From NCBI RefSeq assembly GCF_026210795.1, contig NC_089430.1:2666001-2730000 (forward strand): a DNA stretch of 64,000 nucleotides, written 5' to 3'. This stretch comes from Rhizophagus irregularis (taxonomy: Eukaryota; Glomeromycota; Glomeromycetes; Glomerales; Glomeraceae). Below the pieces are notes generated by a model. The model was given only the letters and a program-made list of their open reading frames with translations, was not told the origin of the DNA and did no database searches. The first letter of the stretch is position 1. The number at the start of each line of letters is the position of its first letter. The position numbers and the translations under genes were made by a program. Positions 22,417 through 36,218 of the stretch are shown in pieces.

Positions 22417-23669
22417 GTAATCTTAATATATAAAAAAATTTTTTTTTATTTTAAACTGAATAACTATTAATTTATATTATTGTTCAGTCGATTCGATTAG
22501 GAATATGCGGGATTTATTGATCGATATTTTATGAGACCTCCAATATTGAAATCAGTATTAGTAGTATCAAATACTTATGGCATAATTTAAGCATTTTGGT
22601 CAAACGAAATTTGCTTTTATTGAATAATTAAGTTGTTCAGCAGGTATGGAAATATCCAGATATTAATTTTTATGATTATTGAGTAAATATTCATGGAATT
22701 ATTATTGTTTCAATTTTACAGAATAATTTTGGCACTTTATTAAACTATTTTAGTTTATTTGTTTATTAAAACTTTATAATAAAATATATATAAAACATTT
22801 TATTTTAATTTGAAATGCGATGTTAAAATATTAAAAATATTAAAATTTTGGTTCTTGTTATATTTGAAATTAAAATATTTTTGAAGTTCTTTCTCTTATA
22901 TTTTTTCGCGCGAAACAGCAAATTGAGCAAAGAAACCTTGTGGCTAATAATGATCGGATGTGCCACATTTTGGCCCAATCATATTTAAGAAAAAGGGGTA
23001 CAGCTAACGTTACCACAAAAAAAAAAAAGCACTGTGCGTCACAGTGCTTTTTTTTTGGTAACGCTAGGCGGCTAGGGTATTTCAAGGTATCACCACTCCA
23101 GTACAATATTCAGCCATTTCTAATTATAAACAACGATTTGATCTACCAAAATAATACAACACAATAGTCTATGTAGTTAATGCGGTTCAGAATCTTTTTT
23201 TTTATTGTGAATCTGTTTATTTACTGAAACAAATTAAACAAAATTTAAAAATTTATTATTCGATAACGTGCTGTACCAAAATAACACATCACAATATTTT
23301 ATGGTAGATTATGCTGATTAGAATCTTCTTTTGTATTGTTCGATAGCATGTCGTACGCCAGTCTTTATTAAGATTACTAGTAGGTCTTACTAATATGCAA
23401 ATTAGAACTTATTGTAATAATCTAAGGTAGGTTATTTGCACTGTTGTTTTTTTGGAAATTTAAAATACGAATCCCACCCACATATTCTGCGTCAGAAAGA
23501 TAATCACAAGTATAGAATCGCCCAGAAAATAATCATTTGTACCATTATTTTTGGAAAAATAAAATACAAAAAGATTAGCCCCATTAACTGGCGTGTCAAG
23601 AAGTAATATGATGCTCAACATATATATATTCACCTTAACTACTAATTATTACAACAACTATCCAACAAA
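22417..23669. other. Gene-free region containing a strong hairpin
   Basis: No gene supported. Facing open frames at 22870-23167 are mirror images created by the palindrome listed at 23029-23050. Several copies of a CRATARCRTGYYGTAC-like word near 23263 and 23342 hint at another degraded repeat. Confidence 0.4.
22999..23073. repeat. Near-perfect inverted repeat (hairpin)
   Basis: GCACTGTG and CACAGTGC (23029-23047) form the core of a hairpin with a 3-base loop. The arms extend through poly-A/poly-T to TAACGTTACCA on the left and TGGTAACGCTA on the right. The full structure is about 70 bp and could be a small fold-back element. Confidence 0.6.
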
Positions 23670-24512
23670 ATGCGCCATTTAAAACGTCTTCTCTTTGGAA
23701 TTATTCTCTCGTCATCCTTTGGTTCAGCTTTTTGCTGACGAATATGATCCTAGACAAGATGTGTTTGATCAAGTAATCAATGCGCTTGTTCCTATACTGA
23801 TAGTTTTTTTATTTGGCACGAAAGGATCAGAAGATAAGGAAGAACCGGAACGATCAACCGAGGCAAATTCGATAAACTCAAAAGGTTCAGACGAAGAAAA
23901 GGCAGAACTCAAGTTAACGGTCAAACAAACCTTTAAAATAGTAACATCCAAACTAACCTTTAAAGGAGTTTTCGAAGACCTTCTTTATCTTTCATCATTA
24001 TACATTCTACCAAGTATAGTATTTTATAAAAACCACGAAAAATTCGCAATTCCCCTCTGGATTCCAATCCTTTCTGTAGTTACAACTGGCGTTGTTATCA
24101 TTTTAGTTGTATTATCTCTTTATAATTTTCTTGCAGCTTCATCTTACTCAATGTTAAAAGAGTTCATATTTGATTTTCTTGTTCATATATTTGCAATCAT
24201 TAATGAAATTTGTTTCATATTTTACACCAATAATACCCCTGCGAATAATATAAATTTAGATTAAATAGAAATGATCGTTATAGGAAATTTGTTAGTTTAG
24301 TTTATAAAGTAAAAATCATAGAGGCTCCGATAGTCCAAATGTTAAACATTGCACTCCTTTCCGGCAATGACTATTATTGGACGAAATCAATATTAGCAAT
24401 AAATATAATTTTCCTCTCAAGGGTTGCAGATTGTATTAGAGAACCAAGTATTGATGAACGAAATCCCAGCTATATAAGTGTTTCGATTTACATGGCCTTT
24501 AAATATGTATAA
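23670..24512 (+). pseudogene. Frameshifted gene for a secreted/multi-pass membrane protein, unknown family
   Basis: An ATG at 23670 starts a frame with a typical signal peptide (MRHLKRLLFGIIL, then SSSFGSAF) that ends at TGA after 22 codons. The neighbouring frame continues from the T5 run near 23732 as ADEYDPRQDVF for about 175 residues to 24264. One base fewer in that run would join the two and leave an A-F-A signal-peptidase site before DEYDP. Hydrophobic segments follow: VINALVPILIVFLF, LLYLSSLYILPSIVF, PLWIPILSVVTTGVVIILVV and EFIFDFLVHIFAIINEICFI. After the stop at 24264 a third frame remains coding-like to 24512 (APIVQMLNIALLSGNDYYW, LSRVADCIREPSIDERNPS). Two frameshifts suggest a recent pseudogene, or sequence errors. 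I do not recognise the family. Confidence 0.6.
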
Positions 24513-26897
24513 TAGTTTCTCTCTTTTCAGTTTGTATATTTTAATCATCATTGTTATTTATTGTAGTTTTATGATAATACTAAATATGAGATATATTGAT
24601 ATTATTCTGGAAGTTAAGCATTTTTTTGAAGTTTTGAGAGTTAAGTAAAGTTGTTCGAAAATGTTGTAAATTACATGTATTTTTGTTTTTGATATTAATG
24701 TTTAAATAATTTTAATAATAAAAATGCAAAGTCTTAATATTTTGTAAAAAATAATGTAAAGACCTCTTTTTTAAAGTTACACTTATTTATTATATTAATA
24801 AAGCTTATTAAAATACATAAATTTAAATGCAAGTAATATAAATTTTATTAATAAATTACATTATATGTCGCCAAATTGATTTTTTGTCCCAAACAATACG
24901 ATGTTGGAATAAGATATTCCTCATTTGGATAATCACAATAACAATTTTGGTTTAGTTTATTATTAATTTGGTTAGTCGATCTTATTGGGGCGGATGTCGC
25001 GAAACGGATATCGCGGATATTTATTTTTTAGCCTTATTGTTCTTTCAACAATAGTGTATTTTCTGATAGGATACGAATTTCCGTGAAACTGCGTTGCAAA
25101 GTAATGAAGTTTATACTCGAAATTCTTAAAATTTAAATATTAGATACAAACAAATCTTGTGATAGGACGAGAAAATATATGATACCCGGAAATACTGTAC
25201 AAGTATGTATGATAGTATACACATAATTATCAACAGTTATACAAGTTATACAGAAGACAATTACACAATATATTAAATACGAAAAATATAATTATGTAAT
25301 TATTCTTTCCCTAATGTTTTTTTATCAATTCAATATTCATTTTTTAAAAAAATTTCTTTTATAAATATTTTATTACATTAATATAAATAAATTTAAAATA
25401 ATTACATCAATTAAAATATTAAATAATTAATAAAATGGAAATTAGCTCTCTCAGATGTAAAAGAAATTATCGAAGCTTTAGAATTGGCTAATTTAGTAAA
25501 GAAAAGGAATTAGGACTATAATGTAGCAAGAAATCCTATAATTTTTTTTTATAGGTAATTTAATATTTTGCAGTTTCCTTAAGTTCTGCGAGAAATTAAA
25601 AAATTTAAAAAATTTAAATTTAATAAAGAACATGAATACATTTTTGCAAAAAGCTTAAATATGATTACTGTTTATAATTTATTTATTTAAAGATAAATGC
25701 ACATAAATAATGACATGCTAGTATAAGTGTATAACAAATAAAAATATTCATTTAAATTTTTATTTTCATATTTTAAAGAAGGAGAAAAGTGTATGGCGAG
25801 GCTGTATGTATGATTTTTTTCATTACATACGTACAATTTTCTATATTTAGCAATCAAAGTAGTACGTACGATTTAAAATCTACGTACTAACAAAAAACGC
25901 AAACTACAAAATTCAAACAAATTGATTCAACAATAAAATATACTTACTATTGTGTAAATGGCAGGGGATAAACCTGACTAATTGAAATAGTAAATTTTAA
26001 ATTTTACTAAAACAATGATCGGCCTATCGGCCGATCATTTATCCGATTCTAGTAAATATGAATCGATCGATCAAATCGGAATAGTGGTATTGGCTTATCT
26101 TATTTTCGCAGAAATCTGCATTACTCAAATGACCAATTAATAATTAAGTAAAACTTTGATATCAAGACACAAGCAAGAAGGGTGACGAATATAATATTAT
26201 TAAAAATAATCCGTGAATAATTATTTATTTTTGTTATCTAATTGACTAATTTCAAAAGAAAGATAAACTAATTTAGTATAATCATTACTTTAATTGGATT
26301 TATTTGATTAATAATTACTAATTGATGAGAATTTTATCGACAATCAAATTATATTGATTATTCAATTGATCGATTACTAATTTTTCGATAGGCCAATTAA
26401 ATTCCCTAATTAAGCCCTTATGAAAAAAAAAAAATACTACTTAATTAATAATACATCCAAAGTTCACATGACTCACATGACTGCAAGATCGTCAGAATTA
26501 CTTAAAAATTCTTAAAAATTAACAATCAAGTATAATTTAAGATTTTTTTTCACGGACGTTAATATACCACGCATTATAGTCCGCAACACATACGGGCTTT
26601 ACAAAAGTATCACACCGCAATCAGTATAAACAATAAAATAAATAAATAAATAATATACATAAAATAAAATACCTTGATAAAATCTTTCATATTTAAATTG
26701 ATTTTCCTTATTAAGCATCTCAATATGAAGCGATAATATTTTTGATCCTCACTAAGGATTTCTTTTAATTAATTAGTACAACAAATAAATTATTTTCAAG
26801 GCTAAACTTTATTTTTTTTCTATAAATATAAGTTTTGATAATAAATTTCCAATTCATACATTTTTTTTTTTACTTAAAAAACAAATAAGAAAAAAAA
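24513..26897. other. Gene-free region upstream of the reductase pair
   Basis: AT-rich. A short frame at about 25434-25513 (LSDVKEIIEALELANLVKK) looks protein-like but is isolated. Palindromic GATCGGCCTATCGGCCGATC lies at about 26016-26036. The poly-T/poly-A run just before 26898 is shared with the other reductase genes. Confidence 0.4.
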
Positions 26898-28548
<1,651 letters not shown>

Positions 28549-28931
28549 TTATCATATAGTTATTATATATATTAAACTTGATATTTTTATGTAAATTTTG
28601 AAATATAAATAAAATTATTAAGACTTAGGGTCGGCGCCCACAAAACGGAGCTGCAATTATATTACATAATTATTTTATTTATTTTTTTTTTATTTTGGGA
28701 CGTCACAGTCGTCACACCTATCTGCGAAAGTATATATAACAACTACGTAAAACCACATTACATCATAATTCAACGTAAACTTCTCCGTCTAAAATTTTAG
28801 GTCGAGTGATCGACAGGAGAGTTTAACATTTTATGGGGTTTTCATAATTAGTAATCAAAAGCGGAAAATATATTCTCCGGGATTAGTATAAATACAGCTT
28901 TGATAATGAATATTTTTTTTTTTAAAAAAAA
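28549..28931 (+). promoter_or_regulatory. Intergenic region between reductases A and B
   Basis: 383 bp that hold the 3' end of A and the promoter of B. No shared GC-rich promoter block with A was recognised. The last 25 bases before the B start are a T8-T9 then A8-A9 run, like those before the A, C and D starts, which fits an AT-rich initiation context. Confidence 0.4.
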
Positions 28932-30259
<1,328 letters not shown>

Positions 30260-31061
30260 ATTTTCACCGATAAATAAGCCTGGATAAGCTTGTTAGAGTA
30301 TCACGTCCGTTAGGCTAATAAACTTTGAATTTTTTTTTAATATAAAATTTTCTCATTTTGATTATAAATCTTCGTGTAATGTTATCAAATATATTTTACT
30401 TCACGAGAAAGAAGATAATAATATAACCTCTCGCGTCAAATATACTTAATTCTTACCAACAATTAAATTTAAATAATGTATTTAAGTATAAATATGGTCA
30501 AGGAATAAAGACTTTTTAATTGAACCGAAACACAAATCATGTAATATCTATTTGTATTTTATTCAATTATGACCACAAATATTTTTGGTTTTTCCATGTC
30601 TGTAAAGGATATTATGCCCGATTTATGATTAACCATGCGCAATTGTTTTTCTTTAGCTAAATAAAATCTACTAAATAAAAAAGTTTTATATAAAAAGATT
30701 AAAATGATATAACTAATTTTGTTAAAAAACTAATAAAAAAAAATTTTCCTATGAATAAACTTAATCCATTCTGTTCGACTACCCTTTTAAAAATTAGCCG
30801 CTAATTAAATAACTGATAATTGTCCGGAGCGAAGCGAAAATGATCGATCACGTGAGTTTCTCTATCCATTCACGTGGCGTCATCCAATGAAATCGCAAAT
30901 CGGGAGTTTTATCTTTTTTTTCGCTTCGGAGTTCGGACTAACGGACTTACAACGGTGTCTGAAACTTGACCAATCGCGCCTTAAAAGTTTGGCTGATCAC
31001 GGATGAACTGTGTGACATAAAAAATGTATATATACACTTTTTTATCTGTGAAATATAACAA
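30260..31061. other. Gene-free region downstream of reductase B
   Basis: No gene seen apart from the small inverted-repeat element at 30822-30938. Confidence 0.45.
30822..30938. mobile_element. Small inverted-repeat element with GTCCGGAGCGAAGCG ends
   Basis: A 117-bp unit. The left end GTCCGGAGCGAAGCGAAAA is matched in reverse complement at the right by TTTTCGCTTCGGAGTTCGGAC with small gaps. Its ends are much richer in GC than the surroundings. Target duplication is not certain. Confidence 0.55.
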
Positions 31062-31620
31062 AATACACACTTTTCATACATCAATTCTCCTTCAGTTGAC
31101 GCGGTTGACGCGTAGGCTATGTGGAAGGTGCTATCGATAGTCTAATAGCTAGCTGAGGAGACTTTATATATAACGCGTTGTAAGTTATTTTACGCGTTGT
31201 TGGAGAGAGAAGCCCTGTATCATTACCAACTGACTCTTAAGAGAGAGCCCAAAGTAGTCCTTTCACTTCGCAATCAAAGGTGGGTGTATTACTTGTATTT
31301 AAGACGATAAATTTTATGTGTTATATGATGAAACAATATACTGAGCGTTTGAATTTTGAGATTGCGAATGTTGGGGATCGTTCCTCAACTTTTTATTCGC
31401 AACTTGAAATTGTGAGGATCTTTCTTCACTTTTTTATGAAATTTCGCCTTTCATTTTTTTTTTAAATTTTATTTTATTTTTTTATTTTAATTATATTTCA
31501 ATATTGTTTTCTGATTTTTCACTCTGACTATTAAAATTTTATAATATTATGATATATTTTATTAATACCTCTTTTTTATTCGTCAGAAAAACAGATCAGT
31601 ATTTTTTAATATAACGAAAA
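31062..31620 (+). repeat. Tandem repeat of about 0.5 kb, copy 1
   Basis: 559 bp from AATACACACTTTTCATACAT to the next copy. The first 200 bases are GC-richer and include GTTGACGCGTAGGCTATG, TGGAAGGTGCTATCGATAG, ACGCGTTGTAAGTTATTTTA and GAGAGAGAAGCCCTGTATCA. The rest is T-rich. No conserved protein frame and no known RNA motif were identified. Confidence 0.85.
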
Positions 31621-32149
31621 AATACACACTTTTCATACATCAATTCTCCTTCAGTTGACGCGGTTGACGCGTAGGCTATGTGGAAGGTGCTATCGATAGT
31701 CTAATAGCTAGCTGAGGAGACTTTATATATGACGCGTTGTAAGTTATTTTACGCGTTGTTGAGAGAGAGAAGCCCTGTATCATTACCAACTGACTCTTAA
31801 AAGAGAGCTCAAAAGTAGTCCTTTCACTTTGCAATCAAAGGTGAGTGTGTTACTTGAATTTAAGACGATAAATTTTGTGTTATATGATGAAACAATATAC
31901 TGAGCGTTTGAGTTTTGAGATTGCGAATGTTGGGGATCATTCCTCAACTATTTTTTCGCAACTTGAAATTGTGAGGATCTTTCTTCACTTTTTTATGAAA
32001 TTTCGCCTTTCATTTTTTTTTTAAATTTTATTTTATTTTTTTATTTTAATTATATTTCAATATTATTTTCTGATTTTTCACTCTGACTATTAAAATTTAT
32101 AATATTATGATATATTTTATTAATACCTCTTTTTTATTCGTCAGAAAAA
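31621..32149 (+). repeat. Tandem repeat of about 0.5 kb, copy 2
   Basis: 529 bp, nearly identical to copy 1 over most of its length, with scattered substitutions and one lost segment near the end. Same orientation, directly adjoining. Confidence 0.85.
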
Positions 32150-32597
32150 AATACAACTTTTCATACATCAATTCTCCTTCAGTTGACGTGGTTGATGCGT
32201 AGGCTATGCGGAAGGTGTTATCGATAGTCTCGATAGTCTAATAGCTGAGGAGACTTTATATATGACGCGTTGTAAGTTATGTTGGAGAGAGAACCTCCTG
32301 CATCATTACCAACTAACTCTTTAAGAGAGAGTCCAAAAGTAGTCCTTTCACTTTGCAATCAAAGGTGGGTGTGTTACTTGTATTTAAGACGATAAATTTT
32401 ATGTGTTATATTATGAACAATATACTGAGCGTTTGAATTTTTTTCGCAACTTGAAATTGTGAGGATCGTTCTTCACTTTCATGAAATTTCAATATTGTTT
32501 CTGATTTTTTCACTCTGACTATTAAAATTTTATAATATTATGATATATTTTATTAATACCTCTTTTTTAATTCGTCAGAAAAACATATCAGTATGTA
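32150..32597 (+). repeat. Tandem repeat of about 0.5 kb, copy 3 (shortened)
   Basis: About 448 bp, the most diverged copy, with internal deletions: the second ACGCGTTGT segment and the T-rich region near 32450-32490 are missing. The array ends at GTCAGAAAAACATATCAGTA. Confidence 0.8.
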
Positions 32598-35220
32598 TTA
32601 AACAAGTATCACGGCCCTGCTTATCATAATCGGTAAGTGATTTGTGATTAATGTCTTATTTACATTGTGCTTAGGCGGTTTGGTTACAATTGGAGCGTCG
32701 AAGTTTATACTGGCAAGATTTCATAAAATGTAATCCTATGAAATCTATTACATGTGAATCTATAGAAAATGATGTCCCATTCCGTTTCCAAGTATTTTCT
32801 AAATACAGAAAGAATGATCCTCTCGTCAAGTAAATATAATGAAGAAAAGGTATTATAAATATCACAAAATCCTATGAATGTGATACAGTTACATCTGGGC
32901 ATTTTCTGTATTAGAAAAATTGAAAATTTTTTTTTTATAGTTTCAAAAGCATTATTTTTTTTATTTTTTTAAGCATTCTTTTGGACATTTTTTTTTCATG
33001 GGGATGTATCAGTCACCCATTTGGCTAAGCCGTGAAAAATTAAATGGCTTGGCCGTCTATGTTGTGATATTATCCGTAATTATATAATATGGATCCTAAC
33101 ATACAGTATCGTTATATCAGATTTTGAGATGCACCGCGTGTAGATTTTTTTTTACTGTAGAAAAGAGTAAAATTTTTCTATCTTTATCAACTTTGTACTT
33201 AATTTCACGTAACAAGTAAGAAAAATCTGTGCGATTATGTTGACATCTGACATGACGTGACGATTATATTAAAAATTACAAGAAATTTCCTAATAAAATT
33301 TATGTATTTGTTTAACTTTGATTTTCCCATTATTTACATATCAAATTCTGCAAAAATGTTTCTGTATTTAGTATCAAAATTAACTATATCAAATTATTTA
33401 AACTCGTTTAAACTCGTTTTTATTCTGTTCGGATGGAATTTTTGTATACCTATATATACAAAAATTAGAAGTGCATATAATTGTTTTATAATAGATGAAT
33501 CAAAAATATCAACGCAAAAGGATAATTTCTTTAAAATTAATTATTATTGATTGTATCAACGAAATGAAAATGGATGACATCGATTCCAAATTACATAAGT
33601 TGATTGTGTAACACCCATTGATATAACGAAATTATGATTTGCGTTTTATCAACTAATGTTAAGTACGCATCTATAACTTTCAATCCATTCACTATCTATT
33701 CCATGTGCGGAAAATAACGTCTATGTTATACATCATGACATTTAGTACAACAGTGATGCCATTTGATATACTTAGGAAGAGGATATTTCTCGGATGGATT
33801 TTATTATCAACGAATAACAATTCTGTTATTTCCTGCGCTTAACACATAATGTTGAGAGGTTCCATCAGACAACGCCTTCACCGTTGGCAAAAGGCTCTAT
33901 TGGGTATATGACGTATCACTTCCACTAATCTTGGTTTCAATCAAAGAAGTGATCCATTTTTTACATTACAGGAGTAATAAGTATTTATTTATTTTGAATG
34001 TCAACTGGCTATACCTAAATGGGAAAGTGAACCAATAATAGATATTATTTCTAATTACCATGAAGGGAAAACAAAGATATTTAAATAATGTGTGAATTTT
34101 TTATAATGATCGTCTAGAAAAATGAAAACACCATTGGATATTATGTCTTTCAACTCAGAGATACACCTAGTGAAACTGGCTAAAACCACTTCATACATTT
34201 GATGTTTCACTAGCCTTGCAATACATAATGGTATATATATTTCTCCAGGAACGAAAAAATATTGTTAGACCAATTTCCGATCCCTAATTAAATAATTAAT
34301 ATATCACTTAATGTACCAAAGTTACATTAATTATTAAAAGTTTTGTTGGAGTGATAATTTGCCAATCGTCACACGATTTTAGGCTGATTTGACCCGATTT
34401 CTCATGTAGTTTATTTAGGAAAAAAAAAAACGTTGCCGAAGCAACTGATACATGAAAATTTGCGAAATAAATGATGTGAATATAAAGAAATTCTAACTAC
34501 TTGATAGGGAAGTTCCGTTGAATAGGAAAAATCCTGTCTCCTTTCGCATGGGTTCTCTGTGTGATAAATCCCCCTCAATCAAAGATCTTGGGCGTTATAG
34601 TCAACATTTTTCCAAAATCCTGAAAGTGTATCTCTAACTATATGAGAAAAAAGGGGGGATCTCAATCGCAAAAAATTATATTTTATTTTCCGCATTACAG
34701 TAACGGAAGTTAAGACTTATAATATCGTTATCGGCGCTGGAAGACATACTGCTTTTCCTAAATATAAGACCAATAATGAGAAATTACTCTCGCCCCCATG
34801 TAAGCATAACTCCTGGCAAATATAAATTTTTTGCGAGAAGAGTATTTGCGGGAAGGTTGGTTGAACTTCTACAAGTTCCTACATATATCTTGCTGAAAAG
34901 GACGTGATTAACATTGTCGTATGGTGCCAAGAAAGCTTTGAAAGTACATGAGTATGGAATCTACTTATTCACATCACAGCAAAACACAAAGTTGGACTAA
35001 CGACTGACGATCTCGAAATTGCGAAGTCCTCAACCCTTCATAACATATGGTTTTGTATTATTGTTTACTTATAGGGCAACCTCTGTACTGTAACTAAGCA
35101 TTTTTTTTACAGAAAAAATAGAACATACATAACTTTCTTTTCGATTATATGCGAAAATAATATGTTGCACAGAATTACCCGTGTTGCGCAAAAATTCGAC
35201 GTGATGTTGAAGATCATCAC
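32598..35220. other. Gene-free region with decayed coding-like fragments
   Basis: No intact gene. A frame at about 32728-32835 reads protein-like (MKSITCESIENDVPFRFQVF), and another near 33997-34098 reads QLAIPKWESEPIIDIISNY; both are isolated and flanked by stops. I do not recognise them; they may be gene relics or mobile-element pieces. Confidence 0.4.
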
Positions 35221-35673
35221 TCTAGGGCGGGCAATTGGACAATTGGACGTTTTGGACATTTGTCCAAAACCTGTCCAAAACTTGTCCAAAACCAAAACCT
35301 TTTTTTCATTGGACAGGTTTTGGACAGATCACATGACAAAAAATTTAATTTTGGCCAGAATTATGACTAATTTTGGCTAATTTTAATTTTAGTTCAATTA
35401 TCAAATTACTTCAAAAATCTTTAAATGTTAATTTTTAATATTATTTTGATTTTACATTAATTTTTATTATTTAATTATATTAAATATTTACTTTTTTAAC
35501 ATTTTAACATTATATTTTCATTTTATTTTTAGTTTCAGTTAATAAATATTAGGACTCTTGAGCAGTTTTAAACTGTCCAAAACTATGTCCAAAACTATGT
35601 CCAAAACTGGTTTTGGACAGTCCAAAATTGTCCAATTAAAAAAACCAATTGGACAAGTCCAAAACCCAACACT
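35221..35673. mobile_element. Element built of GTTTTGGACA / TGTCCAAAAC words
   Basis: Both ends of this 450-bp block are dense in the word TTTTGGACA and its reverse complement (about seven copies at 35245-35325 and eight at 35570-35665). The right end, read outward, begins CAGTGTTGGGTTTTGGAC, which is hAT-like; the left end is TCTAGGGCGGGCAATTGGAC. The interior is plain AT-rich. Inverted-repeat transposon is the likely explanation, but no target duplication could be fixed. Confidence 0.5.
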
Positions 35674-36218
35674 GTAAATAAGTCTAGACAATGGCTGATC
35701 ACCACTACAGAGTGTTGACCGGGATCGGTACAATCCTAAACGCTTTGCAAATTCTTCTGTAATAATTATGACATTTGAACTCGCATCTCTATTTGGGTTA
35801 TCTGGTTGATTGATATATTTCGTAGTTTATTTAGATAGCTGTAGGATATTATATACGAAAAATATTCAGGGTCTAAAAATTTCGATATTGAATCAATTAT
35901 ATGTACGGCTATCTGGTCATATAATTTTTATTAATAGTTACTGTATATAATCTTCGGAGAAGGCTTGTAAATCTGATATAAGGCCTGTTGTTTAGTCTTC
36001 GACCTTTGCAAGAGTAAACTTACATCCGATCTTAAAATTGTTAAATTTACAAACCGATCTTTATTACTCTATATAATCAATGTTGAACAAAAATAATTGT
36101 TACTTTAAACTCAACGACGCAATACATCATATAAGTAGGGGATAATAACACCAATGATATTTTAATAATAATAATGTTTAATGATAAAATATTATTTCAT
36201 GATCTTATCCAACTTGAA
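35674..36218. other. Gene-free region, 3' side of the N-lobe array kinase
   Basis: No gene seen. It should include the 3' UTR of the minus-strand gene ending at 36219. Confidence 0.4.

Noticed and set aside
22870-23167. Opposed ORFs of 78 and 75 aa
   Set aside because: They mirror each other because of the hairpin; both read through poly-A/T as Lys and Phe runs.
31320-31350. Box C/D snoRNA-like motifs (TGATGA followed by CTGA) in the tandem repeat
   Set aside because: The two motifs are too close for a C/D guide RNA, and copy 3 has lost TGATGA, so there is no sign of selection on them.
32671-32902. Two minus-strand ORFs of 64 and 65 aa
   Set aside because: Overlapping frames without domain; the plus strand looks slightly more protein-like but is also broken.
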